Shown here piece after piece: positions 8,371 through 16,963 of a DNA stretch of 64,000 nt (its first letter is position 1; each line of letters starts with the position of its first letter). The stretch spans positions 22,528-86,527 of the forward strand of contig NZ_JANRKL010000115.1 in the NCBI RefSeq assembly GCF_033763495.1. Direction: 5' to 3'. The position numbers were made by a program, and so were the translations under genes. The notes beneath the pieces were generated by a model. The model saw only the letters and a program-made list of their open reading frames with translations, was not told the DNA's origin and did no database searches. This DNA comes from Haliscomenobacter sp033763495 (GTDB lineage Bacteria > Bacteroidota > Bacteroidia > Chitinophagales > Saprospiraceae).

Positions 8371-10266
8371 ATGTTCCAAAAAAACATTTTCCTTGCCCTA
8401 TCTGTCCTGCTCCTAGGATTTGTAAGTTTCCGGAGCTCGGTCAAAACCTATGAACTAAATGGTAAAGTCACTGATGAAACCGGGCAAGCATTGCCTGGGG
8501 TAACGGTATTACTCAAAGGCCACGCAGTGGGTGCAACGACCGAAGTGGATGGTTCTTTCAAATTGAATAGCCCCGATTCTTGTGCTACATTGGAATTCCG
8601 CTACCTCGGCTATGAGCTTAAAGAAGCGAAAATTTGCGCTGGTAAACCTGTAAACGTCCAATTGAAAGCCAGTATAACGAAGCTTGAAGAAATGGTGGAA
8701 ATAGCAGAAGATCGTAAAGTACGGGAACACGAAAGACCTGTGTTATTTAAAGCGAGTAAAGAACTGAGTAAGACCACTCCTGGCATCGCAGGCTATGCAA
8801 CTAGGACTTATGCGCCCCAGCCCAACTTCAACACTGAAGATTACGACCGCATCCAGGAAAACCGCTTCCACCGCGCTACGCAAGAGCCACAATCGACCTT
8901 TTCCATCGATGTTGATGCAGCCAGCTACAGCAACCTGCGCCGTTTCATCAACAATGGCCAAAAGCCACCAGAAGACGCAGTTCGCATCGAGGAAATGATC
9001 AATTATTTTGACTACGAATACCCCGAACCTACGGGCAAACATCCTTTTTCCATCACTACTGAAGTGAGCGATTGCCCCTGGCAGCCTAAGCACCGCCTGG
9101 TACACATCGGCCTCCAGGGCAAACATACCCCAACTGAAAATTTACCAGCGGCCAACCTTGTTTTCCTGATCGATGTATCAGGCAGTATGAGTGCCGCCAA
9201 TAAACTTCCTCTGGTGCAAACTTCTTTCAAACTCCTGGCGGATCAATTGCGCCCCCAAGACCGCGTAGCCATTGTGGTCTACGCTGGTGCAGCTGGTTTG
9301 GTTTTGGAACCCACTACGGGCAACAACAAAACCAAAATCAAAGAAGCCATCGACAAACTCCAGGCCGGTGGATCTACCGCTGGTGGCGAAGGCATCCGTT
9401 TGGCCTACAAAACCGCCAAAGAGCATTTCATCAAAGGTGGCAACAACCGGGTCATCCTCGCCTCTGATGGAGACTTCAACGTAGGCGTCAGCAGCGACGG
9501 TGAGCTGGTGCGTATTGTAGAGGAAGAGCGCAAAAGTGGAGTGTACCTGACCGTATTGGGTTACGGCATGGGCAACTACAAGGACAATAAAATGCAAAAG
9601 CTGGCCGACAGCGGCAATGGCAACCATGCCTACATCGACAACCTGGACGAAGCCCGCAGGGTATTGGTGAGCGAATTCGGTGGCACCATGTATACCATCG
9701 CCAAAGACGTCAAGTTGCAACTGGAATTCAATCCCGCTGTGGTGCAAGGTTACCGCCTGATTGGTTACGAAAACCGGGTGCTGAACAATGCCGATTTTGA
9801 CGACGATCAAAAAGACGCAGGTGAGTTGGGCGCAGGCCATACCGTCACCGCCCTTTATGAAATCATCCCGGTGGGCATCGAAAGCAAATTCCTGGCTGCC
9901 GACAAAGACCTCAAATACCAACAACGCGACCTGACGCCAACGGCGAACCGGTCGAATGAACTGCTGACCGTAAAATTCCGTTACAAAGCTCCAGAGGCTG
10001 ACAACAGCCAATTGATGGAAGAAGTGATCATGGATAAAAAATCCAGCCTGGACAAAACCAGTGACAATTTCCGTTGGTCGGCTGCAGTGGCTACCTTTGG
10101 AATGCTGCTACGCAACTCCGAATTTAAAGGAGATGCCAATTATGAGCAGTGCAAAAAACTGGCCGCTGGTGCCCGGGGTAAAGACACTGAAGGTTATCGC
10201 GCTGAGATGATCCGCATGATCGAAACCGTTGGCCTGATGGGCAAATCGGAAACGGCAGAGAAATAA
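8371..10266 (+). CDS. vWA-domain (YfbK-like) surface protein with N-terminal carboxypeptidase-like domain
   Basis: A 631-residue exported protein. After an N-terminal hydrophobic segment (1-20) comes a CarboxypepD_reg-like beta-sandwich (about 27-110, GKVTDETGQALPGVTV), then a von Willebrand N-terminal domain (about 165-255, STFSIDVDAASYSNLRRF), a vWA domain with MIDAS motif DVSGSMS (Asp near 267), and a DUF3520-type C-terminal domain. YfbK-like proteins are thought to bind metal-dependent ligands at the envelope; the role is unclear. The gene is monocistronic with a good intrinsic terminator at 10314-10345. The start is the only ATG that keeps the signal segment. Confidence 0.88.
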   Translation: MFQKNIFLALSVLLLGFVSFRSSVKTYELNGKVTDETGQALPGVTVLLKGHAVGATTEVDGSFKLNSPDSCATLEFRYLGYELKEAKICAGKPVNVQLKASITKLEEMVEIAEDRKVREHERPVLFKASKELSKTTPGIAGYATRTYAPQPNFNTEDYDRIQENRFHRATQEPQSTFSIDVDAASYSNLRRFINNGQKPPEDAVRIEEMINYFDYEYPEPTGKHPFSITTEVSDCPWQPKHRLVHIGLQGKHTPTENLPAANLVFLIDVSGSMSAANKLPLVQTSFKLLADQLRPQDRVAIVVYAGAAGLVLEPTTGNNKTKIKEAIDKLQAGGSTAGGEGIRLAYKTAKEHFIKGGNNRVILASDGDFNVGVSSDGELVRIVEEERKSGVYLTVLGYGMGNYKDNKMQKLADSGNGNHAYIDNLDEARRVLVSEFGGTMYTIAKDVKLQLEFNPAVVQGYRLIGYENRVLNNADFDDDQKDAGELGAGHTVTALYEIIPVGIESKFLAADKDLKYQQRDLTPTANRSNELLTVKFRYKAPEADNSQLMEEVIMDKKSSLDKTSDNFRWSAAVATFGMLLRNSEFKGDANYEQCKKLAAGARGKDTEGYRAEMIRMIETVGLMGKSETAEK

Positions 10267-10313
10267 ATTGTAAAACTTATATCTTTTCTTTTAGCACGCT
10301 TAATATTGTGAAC

Positions 10314-10345
10314 GGTCAACATGCTTTCATGTTGGCCTTTTTTTT
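10314..10345 (+). terminator. Intrinsic terminator of the vWA gene
   Basis: A 10-bp stem (GGTCAACATG with CATGTTGGCC, one G-T pair) and a 4-base loop are followed directly by eight T residues (10338-10345). It lies 48 bases after the stop codon of the vWA gene. Confidence 0.85.
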
Positions 10346-10364
10346 ATGCCTCAATCTTCTCATG

Positions 10365-10378
10365 CGGGAACGTTCCCG
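10365..10378. promoter_or_regulatory. LacI-family-type operator upstream of the galactarate operon
   Basis: CGGGAACGTTCCCG is a perfect 14-bp palindrome with the central CG typical of LacI/GalR operators. A second, half-like sequence AACGATTGCGT follows at 10381. The sites lie about 165 bases before the GntP-type gene. No LacI-type gene is in this window, so the regulator would be encoded elsewhere. Confidence 0.6.
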
Positions 10379-10434
10379 ATAACGATTGCGTAAATAAACG
10401 CTCATTGTACAAATTTACTTATGGGGGAGATTCC

Positions 10435-10442
10435 TAATTTTG
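10435..10442 (+). promoter_or_regulatory. Possible -7 box of the galactarate operon
   Basis: TAATTTTG fits the -7 consensus TAnnTTTG and lies 57 bases after the LacI-type palindrome and 100 bases before the GntP start. No TTG is found at the 20-base spacing, so a promoter here would need an activator or be weak. Confidence 0.3.
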
Positions 10443-10542
10443 AATAAACAAATCTGTTTTATCTAAAATAAAATTTTAAGTAAGGGGATTTGCCTGGTTT
10501 TTTCGTCGGAAAATTGCATCAAGTACTGCCTAAAATCAACAC

Positions 10543-11979
10543 ATGGATCCAATCATAATTGTCCTCCTCGGCATCAGTCTGGTTTTGTTTTGCATCATCG
10601 CCCTGCGCCTCAATGCGGTAGTTGCCCTGCTTTTTGCTGCAGTGGTAACCAGTTTATTGACCGCCAAGGAACACATCTATAATTTTGCCATCAACAAGGG
10701 TTTGTCGCCCGAAAAAGCAGAGGCTTTGGCCAGTCAGGCCCTGGGGGAACGGATTGCGGAGGCTTTTGGCAGTACCGCTGGCAAAATCAGCATTTTAATT
10801 GCCCTGGGTTCCATCATTGGGGTGGCCTTGATGCGCAGCGGAGGTGCAGAACGGATCATCCGTAGTTTGTTGAATGTGGTGGGTAAAAAAAACACCTCCC
10901 TGGCTTTTTTAACGGGGAGTTTCACCCTGGCCATTCCGGTGTTTTTTGACACCGTTTTTTACCTGATGATTCCATTGGTCAAATCCTTGAGTATCCGCAA
11001 CCCGCGCAAATACAGCCTTTACCTGATGGTGGTGATTGCCGGAGGCGTTATGGCCCACTCCCTGGTGCCGCCCACCCCCGGCCCCTTGTTTGTAGCCAAG
11101 GAAATGGGCATAGACCTGGGTTTGATGATGGTGGTAGGGATCATTTTTGGGATCATCACCAGCTTCGCGGGGTATCTATACGCCCTTTGGGCCAATCACA
11201 AATGGGATTTGCCCATGCGCGATACACCCGACATCAGCATTGAAGAGTTGAAAGAAATTGCCGATAAAAAACAGGAGGATTTACCCTCCCTTTGGTTGTC
11301 CTTGCTGCCAATTGTTTTGCCCATTTTGTTGATTACGGGAAAGTCATTTTTGGAGATGTTATTGGATGACAAACTGGACGGTTTATCTCCCTTTCAAGTG
11401 CAACTGGTTCAATTGCTGGACATCGTTGGAGATAGCAATATCGCCTTATTCATTGCCGCCCTGATTGCCATGTATTTGTTGTGGAGCAGGTTGAAAAATG
11501 TGGAACAATTCAACCAACAGATTCAAGAGTCACTGATGAGTGCGGGGATGATCATTTTGATCACCTGCGCTGGTGGGGCTTTTGGCCAAATGTTGCAACA
11601 AACCAATATTGGCATGCGCCTTACTGATTTTACGGGCAATGCTCAATCTGCCATTTTGCCCCTGGCTTTTTTCCTCACCGCCGTAATCCGCACCGCACAA
11701 GGCTCGGCTACTGTAGCAATGGTGACCACCATAGGGATTGTCAATGGGTTTGGAGGCGAAAATGCCTACCCTTTTCACCCGGTTTATTTGGCTATAGTGA
11801 TTGGTTGTGGCTCCAAAATTTTTCCCTGGATGAACGACAGCGGTTTTTGGATCATCTCTAAAATGAGTGGCATGACCAACAAAGAAAGCATTCAACATTT
11901 TTCTTATCTGCTTACGGTGATGGGCTTTGCGGGGTTGATCTCAGTGATGGTTCTGGCTCGTTTGTTTCCCATGGTTTAA
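10543..11979 (+). CDS. GntP-family sugar-acid:H+ symporter
   Basis: A 478-residue inner-membrane symporter with about 12-14 helices spread over its length. The family pattern is clear: FGSTAGKISILIALGSIIG, AIPVFFDTVFYLMIPL, MAHSLVPPTPGP (about 170-181) and the C-terminal GCGSKIFPWMNDSGFW. GntP proteins import gluconate and related acids with protons. Because the next genes encode galactarate dehydratase and 5-dehydro-4-deoxyglucarate dehydratase, the natural substrate here is probably an aldarate such as galactarate rather than gluconate; this is an inference from context. The gene ends only 9 bases before the dehydratase, so they share an operon. Confidence 0.88.
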   Translation: MDPIIIVLLGISLVLFCIIALRLNAVVALLFAAVVTSLLTAKEHIYNFAINKGLSPEKAEALASQALGERIAEAFGSTAGKISILIALGSIIGVALMRSGGAERIIRSLLNVVGKKNTSLAFLTGSFTLAIPVFFDTVFYLMIPLVKSLSIRNPRKYSLYLMVVIAGGVMAHSLVPPTPGPLFVAKEMGIDLGLMMVVGIIFGIITSFAGYLYALWANHKWDLPMRDTPDISIEELKEIADKKQEDLPSLWLSLLPIVLPILLITGKSFLEMLLDDKLDGLSPFQVQLVQLLDIVGDSNIALFIAALIAMYLLWSRLKNVEQFNQQIQESLMSAGMIILITCAGGAFGQMLQQTNIGMRLTDFTGNAQSAILPLAFFLTAVIRTAQGSATVAMVTTIGIVNGFGGENAYPFHPVYLAIVIGCGSKIFPWMNDSGFWIISKMSGMTNKESIQHFSYLLTVMGFAGLISVMVLARLFPMV

Positions 11980-11988
11980 TCCGTCCAG

Positions 11989-13524
11989 ATGAACGAAACC
12001 ATTTATACAGTCATTCAAACCACCCCTCTAGACAATGTGGGGATTGTGCCCAATCTGGAGGGATTGCCAAGAGGGGCGCTGCTACCCAATGGCGTGATTG
12101 TGCAGGAACCTATCCCAATGGGTCACAAGGTTGCTTTGACCAACATTCCCACTGGTGCAGCAATCGTCCGGTATGGCGAAACCATCGGATTAGCCAGTAC
12201 CTCGATTCAAGCAGGTGAATGGGTAGACCATACCCGCATGTTACTCCCCCAGGCTCCCCGGCTGGAGGACATCTCGCTCAACATCAGTCCCAAAGCCAAT
12301 CCAGAACCACTGGAGGGCTACACTTTTCAAGGGTTTAAAAATCTTGATGGCAGTGTAGGCACCAAAAACGTACTCGCCATTGCCACCAGCGTGCAATGTG
12401 TGGGTGGTTTGGCCCAATACATCGAGAAAAAAATCCGGCAAGAATTGCTGCCCAAATATCCCAATGTGGATGAGGTGGTGGCACTCAATCACAGCTACGG
12501 TTGCGGCATTGCCATCGATGCGCCTGCGGCAATGGTGCCCATTCGGACATTGCAAAACATCATGCACAATCCCAATTTTGGTGGGGAGGTAATGATGATT
12601 GGACTGGGTTGTGAAAAGTTGCGCCCGGAACGATTGATGGCGGAAACTGTCGATTCTGGCCAAGGACACATTTTGTACCTGCAAGATGAAGCATTTCAGG
12701 GTTTTGCAGGAATGGTGGAAGGCATCATGGAAATGGCGGAAACCCATTTGCAAAAACTGAACCGTCGCCAACGGGAAACTTGCCCTGCTTCGAACTTGGT
12801 AGTGGGTATGCAATGCGGTGGCAGCGATGCTTTTTCAGGATTGACGGGGAATCCCGCTGCTGGGTTTGCCGCCGACCTGATTGTACGCACCGGGGGGACG
12901 GTTCTGTTTTCAGAGGTGACCGAAGTACGGGACGCCTGCCATCTTTTGGCTGCCCGCACCACTGATGCCGATGTAACCAAAGCCCTGCTGGAAGAAATGC
13001 GCTGGTACGACGACTACCTGGCCCAAGGGCAGGCAGATCGAAGCGCTAATCCCACCCCGGGAAACAAACTGGGCGGGCTGAGCAATGTGGTGGAAAAAGC
13101 CTTGGGATCAATTGCCAAATCGGGCAGCAGCCCCATCGTTGATGTATTGAAACCGGGCGAAAAAATCCGCCGCAAAGGGCTTAATTTTGCGGCCACTCCA
13201 GCCAGCGACTTTGTGTGTGGCACCTTGCAGCTAGCGGCTGGAATGAACGTGCATGTGTTCATCACCGGGCGCGGTACGCCGTATGGCTTGTCGATGGTGC
13301 CGGTCATCAAGGTGAGCTCCAATTCCAAGTTGGGCAATCGTTGGTACGATCTGATTGATTTTGATGCTGGGCCGATCGCTTTTGGTGAAAAAAGTATTGA
13401 GGAGATGGGCTGGGAACTATTTCACTTGGTTTTGGAGGTGGCGAGTGGCCGCACTCAGGTGGCTTGTGATAAATTGGGGATTCACAATGAGTTGGTCTTG
13501 TTCAATCCGGGGCCACTGACTTAA
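11989..13524 (+). CDS. garD: Galactarate dehydratase (UxaA/GarD family)
   Basis: A 511-residue cytoplasmic enzyme that removes water from galactarate to give 5-dehydro-4-deoxy-D-glucarate. The N-terminal SAF domain (about 5-95, PMGHKVAL) and the large C-terminal GD_AH domain are both present in one chain. Motifs shared with characterised GarD include NHSYGCGIAIDAP, GLGCEKLRPERL, VVGMQCGGSDAFSG, SANPTPGNKLGGLSNVVEKA and TGRGTPYG; the conserved cysteines are the likely metal ligands. Altronate dehydratase is a relative, but the downstream KdgD gene favours galactarate. It sits 9 bases after the transporter and 122 bases before kdgD. Confidence 0.88.
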   Translation: MNETIYTVIQTTPLDNVGIVPNLEGLPRGALLPNGVIVQEPIPMGHKVALTNIPTGAAIVRYGETIGLASTSIQAGEWVDHTRMLLPQAPRLEDISLNISPKANPEPLEGYTFQGFKNLDGSVGTKNVLAIATSVQCVGGLAQYIEKKIRQELLPKYPNVDEVVALNHSYGCGIAIDAPAAMVPIRTLQNIMHNPNFGGEVMMIGLGCEKLRPERLMAETVDSGQGHILYLQDEAFQGFAGMVEGIMEMAETHLQKLNRRQRETCPASNLVVGMQCGGSDAFSGLTGNPAAGFAADLIVRTGGTVLFSEVTEVRDACHLLAARTTDADVTKALLEEMRWYDDYLAQGQADRSANPTPGNKLGGLSNVVEKALGSIAKSGSSPIVDVLKPGEKIRRKGLNFAATPASDFVCGTLQLAAGMNVHVFITGRGTPYGLSMVPVIKVSSNSKLGNRWYDLIDFDAGPIAFGEKSIEEMGWELFHLVLEVASGRTQVACDKLGIHNELVLFNPGPLT

Positions 13525-13564
13525 AATAATTTTTCGACCTGAACAACCTTAAGCATAAACCTTT

Positions 13565-13612
13565 CTAAGGTGATAACTTAAGTGCCTTAGGTTTCTTAGG
13601 TGGTGAAAAAAC
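13565..13612 (+). repeat. Fragment of a CTAAGG-type dispersed repeat
   Basis: The garD-kdgD gap contains CTAAGG...CCTTAG and the words TTAAGTGCCTTAGG and TTCTTAGGTGGTGAAA. These recur in the inverted repeat at 53300-53386, so this is one arm or a decayed copy of that family. It may weaken read-through from garD into kdgD. Confidence 0.45.
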
Positions 13613-13646
13613 ACTCTTCCTTTTTACTCAAAAAGTTAAAAAACAC

Positions 13647-14570
13647 ATGGCACTCTCACTGGATAAAATTAAATCGGCCCTGGAAGACGGCCTCCTCTCC
13701 TTCCCCATCACCGACATGGATGACCAAGGGGCCTTCAAAGCCGACACTTATGCCGAAAGACTGAGCTGGTTCATCTCACACGGGGTGTCCAGCGTATTTG
13801 TAGCAGGTGGCACGGGGGAGTTTTTTTCCTTGTCTGCTGCCGAATACCAAGCCTTGGTTGAAGTAGCGGCCAGCACAGTACAAGGCGCTACTCCCGTCAT
13901 TGCCGGTGCCGGACGCAGCATTCCCGATGCAGTGGCCTGTGCAAAAATGGCCGAAAAAGCAGGGATCGACGCCTTGCTGCTCTTCCCCCCCTACCTCACC
14001 GAATGCCCGGCTGAAGGCGTGTTCAATTACGCCAAAGCCATCCTACAACAAACCAGCCTGCCCGTTATTTATTACAACCGAGGCAATGGCGTCCTGCAAG
14101 CCGATCACGTTGCCCGACTGGCCGAAGCTTGCCCCAACCTCATCGGCCTCAAGGATGGCACCAGCAACATGCAAGACCTGAACATGATCATTCGGACGGT
14201 TGGCGATCGCCTGTCCTACATCGGCGGCGCACCCACGGCGGAGATCATTTCGGAGGCTTATCTATCCGTTGGGGTGAATACTTATTCGTCGGCGGTGTTC
14301 AATTTTGTACCCGAACTGGCCAATCATTTTTACAAAAGTCTGCGGGCGGGTGACAAGGCTATGGTGGAAAAAATTCTGCAAGTTTTTTTCATTCCCTTTG
14401 TACAACTGCGCAACAAAAAAAACGGTTACGCGGTGAGTTTGATCAAAGCGGGTGCTCAAATTGTAGGGCGTAGTGCTGGTCAGGTTAGGGCTCCCCTCGT
14501 GATGCCAAGTGCTCAGGAAGTGGCCGAATTGGAAAAATTGATCGAAAATGGGCTGGCATTGTTGAGCTAA
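13647..14570 (+). CDS. kdgD: 5-dehydro-4-deoxyglucarate dehydratase
   Basis: A 307-residue TIM-barrel enzyme of the DHDPS/NAL family that dehydrates and decarboxylates 5-dehydro-4-deoxyglucarate to 2,5-dioxopentanoate, the step after garD. The N-terminal LLSFPITDMDDQGAF, the phosphate/carboxylate-binding GGTGEFFSLS (about 52-61), LLLFPPYLTE, YYNRGNG, and the Schiff-base lysine in GLKDGTSN (near 168) are characteristic of KdgD rather than of dihydrodipicolinate synthase. The last enzyme of the route, 2,5-dioxopentanoate dehydrogenase, is not in the window. The GNAT gene follows after 26 bases. Confidence 0.9.
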   Translation: MALSLDKIKSALEDGLLSFPITDMDDQGAFKADTYAERLSWFISHGVSSVFVAGGTGEFFSLSAAEYQALVEVAASTVQGATPVIAGAGRSIPDAVACAKMAEKAGIDALLLFPPYLTECPAEGVFNYAKAILQQTSLPVIYYNRGNGVLQADHVARLAEACPNLIGLKDGTSNMQDLNMIIRTVGDRLSYIGGAPTAEIISEAYLSVGVNTYSSAVFNFVPELANHFYKSLRAGDKAMVEKILQVFFIPFVQLRNKKNGYAVSLIKAGAQIVGRSAGQVRAPLVMPSAQEVAELEKLIENGLALLS

Positions 14571-14596
14571 AACAGGACTCATGGTATCTTGTTGGC

Positions 14597-15130
14597 ATGG
14601 AAGCACAAGTCACATTTGCTTATTTTCAGTCCTCGGATTTGCCACTTTTGCTGGATTATTTGCAGCAGCTGAGTCCGGCTACCCGCAAAAGATTTGGCCC
14701 CCATCCTTTTGATGAAGCGACCATCCTGCGTTTTTACGCTGACCCTTTCGAAGTCTGGGGCTTTCTGGCCAAATCAGCTCAAACTGGAGCAATTGTAGCC
14801 TATGCCCCGGTCAAACGTGGGTACCTGGAACACGATCGCCCGCGTTTGGAAGCCTATGGGTTGAATCTCAGTAAACACACGGACTGCACCTTTGCCCCCT
14901 CCGTAGCGGATAACTGGCAAGGCCAGGGTCTCGGCGGCCAGCTTTTCAATTTTATCCAGGCTGAACTACAAGCGCGTGGAATCCGACGGGTGATTTTGTG
15001 GGGCGGTGTACAAGCCAGCAATGCAGCTGCGTTGCGCTTTTATGAAAAAATGGGGTTTCGGGTTTTGGGGGGATTTGAATATGAGGGCGGGAATTGGGAT
15101 ATGGTGAAGGAGTGGGGAGTGTCGGTTTGA
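14597..15130 (+). CDS. GNAT-family N-acetyltransferase
   Basis: A 177-residue acetyltransferase that would use acetyl-CoA. Motif A is visible as NWQGQGLGGQLFNFIQ (about 104-119, with the Q-x-x-G-x-G acetyl-CoA loop), followed by the motif B region ASNAAALRFYEKMGFRVLG. The acceptor cannot be predicted. It follows kdgD by 26 bases on the same strand, so it is probably read with the galactarate genes, but a role in that pathway is not obvious. The ATG at 14597 is the first plausible start. Confidence 0.85.
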   Translation: MEAQVTFAYFQSSDLPLLLDYLQQLSPATRKRFGPHPFDEATILRFYADPFEVWGFLAKSAQTGAIVAYAPVKRGYLEHDRPRLEAYGLNLSKHTDCTFAPSVADNWQGQGLGGQLFNFIQAELQARGIRRVILWGGVQASNAAALRFYEKMGFRVLGGFEYEGGNWDMVKEWGVSV

Positions 15131-15139
15131 TAAAGCACC

Positions 15140-15170
15140 TTGTTTTTTCACTTAAAAAATAATAATTTTG
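15140..15170 (+). promoter_or_regulatory. Strong Bacteroidota-type promoter of xisH
   Basis: TTG at 15140-15142, exactly 20 bases, then TAATTTTG at 15163-15170 match the sigma-ABfr consensus in both boxes. The xisH ATG begins 4 bases after the -7 box, so the transcript would start at or within a base or two of the start codon, giving a leaderless mRNA. Confidence 0.65.
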
Positions 15171-15174
15171 TTTC

Positions 15175-15594
15175 ATGGCAAAAGACCTGCATCACATCAT
15201 TGTTCGAAGAGCCCTTGAAAAGGATGGGTGGACAATCACCCATGATCCATACTTGATTCGCAGGATGAATCGCAAGCCATATGAAGTTGATCTAGGTGCA
15301 GAAAAGTTTATCGCAGCTGAACGCGAATCAGAAACAATTGCGGTAGAAATCAAAAGCTTTCTTGGATCATCAATGACATATGATTTTCATGCAGCTTTCG
15401 GACAGTATGGGGTTTATCGTTTTTTCATGGATGAACGAGATTCAAGTCGGCAACTTTTTCTTGCCATCCCAGAAGAAGCTTTCCAAACCTTTTTCTTAAC
15501 CCCTGACATTGAGGCTATTTGCGACCACTTTAAAGTCAAGCTTTTGGTTTACAATTCTATTCAAGAGGAAATTGTAACATGGATAAAAAGATAA
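15175..15594 (+). CDS. xisH: XisH-family protein
   Basis: A 139-residue protein matching XisH, first known as a factor that controls excision of the cyanobacterial fdxN element. The fold is a PD-(D/E)xK nuclease type; the core can be read as the Asp in YEVDLGAEK (about 39-47) and the acid-x-Lys in AVEIKSF (about 57-63), then AFGQYGVYRFF. Its start codon is almost on the predicted transcription start. The last 16 bases overlap xisI, as in most XisHI pairs. No recombinase or element boundary is seen nearby, so an excision role here is unproven; a nuclease or toxin-like function is equally possible. Confidence 0.85.
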   Translation: MAKDLHHIIVRRALEKDGWTITHDPYLIRRMNRKPYEVDLGAEKFIAAERESETIAVEIKSFLGSSMTYDFHAAFGQYGVYRFFMDERDSSRQLFLAIPEEAFQTFFLTPDIEAICDHFKVKLLVYNSIQEEIVTWIKR

Positions 15595-15917
15595 AAAAAT
15601 ACCAGCACTTACTGGAATCCTTTTTGCAAGAGGAGGCCAGTAGCAAAATGATTCCTGGAATCGAGTTTCAGGTTATCACCGACACGCTTCATCACCATTA
15701 CCAGTTGATCGAAACTGGCTGGTACGAGAAACAATTCATTCACAGCGTGCTATTTCATTTTCACATCAAACCCAATGGCAAAATATGGCTACTGGCTAAC
15801 AATACCGATGTGCTCATAGCTGAGGAGCTGGTGAAAAAAGGTGTACCTGCAGGGGATATTGTGATTGGATTTCATCCTGAGCATGTACGGGGGAGTACTG
15901 GGTTTGCGGTGGCTTAA
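15579..15917 (+). CDS. xisI: XisI-family protein
   Basis: A 112-residue partner of XisH. Family features are YQHLLESFLQEEAS at the N-terminus, the central DTLHHHYQLIETGW, HFHIKPNGKIWLLANNTD (about 66-83) and the C-terminal DIVIGFHPEHVRGSTGFAVA, which is highly conserved in XisI. It overlaps xisH by 16 bases, so translation is probably coupled. XisI is assumed to bind and modulate XisH. It has no catalytic motif that I can see. Confidence 0.87.
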   Translation: MDKKIKKYQHLLESFLQEEASSKMIPGIEFQVITDTLHHHYQLIETGWYEKQFIHSVLFHFHIKPNGKIWLLANNTDVLIAEELVKKGVPAGDIVIGFHPEHVRGSTGFAVA

Positions 15918-15938
15918 AATCAACTGAAAAATCAAATA

Positions 15939-16958
15939 ATGAATAAATCAAACATCCTCATTTTCTTATCCTTTCATCTGCTAATGTTTTGTACTAATAG
16001 GGCAGATAAACCCCAAAAGCCTTCGGCAAATATTGATGATTGCCCATGCATTTTAGATGACTTAACTCAAAAAAGTACATCATTTAAACAAATGACCTCG
16101 TCTTCTAGCAAAGAATTCAACGGAGAATTCGACCCTCAAATCAAAGGAGTAATAAATAAAATTATTGAAATAGATGCCTTAATAAAATTAAAATATTCTA
16201 ATAAAAATGATACTACCAATCTTGGGCACACTTTAACCAATGCTGGAGCCAATTACAGTATTGAGTTCCTCGAAAAATATATGTTAGAAAGAGAAATTTT
16301 TTGTGCAAAATATATAGCTTTTTGTAGAGACACGAGCATCAAAGATTCTATCAAAACACATATATACATTAATGAAATCAACAATTTTGCTTCATTCTTA
16401 AGGAATCATACATCTACCAACTCTATAAACTCACCTAAAACTTTTACACCAATTAAATCAAAACCTCAAATTCAACAGAAGATTATCGACTCCGAAATAA
16501 ATGGTGATAACATAAATTTAACCCAAGGGGATAATAGTGTTTTTGACAATAGAAAAACTTATGTTAGAAAAAAACTTAGCCAGAGAGAAATACCAAGAAA
16601 AACCATTGAAGAAATAAGCATAGAACTTGAGAAATGTAAAGGTACAAATCTTGACATACAACTTTTAAACCAAGATAGCGAAGCTCAAAAACTGGCTACA
16701 GATTTATTGGAAATAATAAAAAAGGCTTCACTAAAAAATGTAGGAGTAATGTATTCTTTAAGCCCTTCTGATTTTATGGGAATAAAGATAAACTTACAAA
16801 AGGACTTCAACCAATGCCATGCTCTTATTTTGAAACAATTGTACTATAAGACACCCGAGTTAAACTGGGAGGTTGTTTATCTTTCCGAAGAAACCAATTT
16901 GTTTGATGGAGTTCTGATCCAAATCGGTGGTAATCCCGAAAATTATGCAAAAGAGTAG
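15939..16958 (+). CDS. AT-rich gene for a putative lipoprotein of unknown function
   Basis: A 339-residue protein with a short N-terminal hydrophobic segment ending in a lipobox-like LLMFC (Cys18), so it is probably a lipoprotein. The rest is hydrophilic, rich in Asn, Lys, Ile and Thr, without a family that I recognise; a low-complexity middle part (about 155-200) joins two folded parts. Base composition differs strongly from its neighbours: two sampled 60-base lines (from 16141 and 16201) contain only 10 and 22 G/C. This suggests recent acquisition. It follows xisI by 21 bases and ends 5 bases before the end of the converging barrel gene. Confidence 0.7.
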   Translation: MNKSNILIFLSFHLLMFCTNRADKPQKPSANIDDCPCILDDLTQKSTSFKQMTSSSSKEFNGEFDPQIKGVINKIIEIDALIKLKYSNKNDTTNLGHTLTNAGANYSIEFLEKYMLEREIFCAKYIAFCRDTSIKDSIKTHIYINEINNFASFLRNHTSTNSINSPKTFTPIKSKPQIQQKIIDSEINGDNINLTQGDNSVFDNRKTYVRKKLSQREIPRKTIEEISIELEKCKGTNLDIQLLNQDSEAQKLATDLLEIIKKASLKNVGVMYSLSPSDFMGIKINLQKDFNQCHALILKQLYYKTPELNWEVVYLSEETNLFDGVLIQIGGNPENYAKE

Positions 16959-16963
16959 CCCCC

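Noticed and set aside
15175..15917. XisHI as proof of an excisable element
   Set aside because: No recombinase, direct-repeat boundary or interrupted gene is seen within reach, so excision cannot be claimed.
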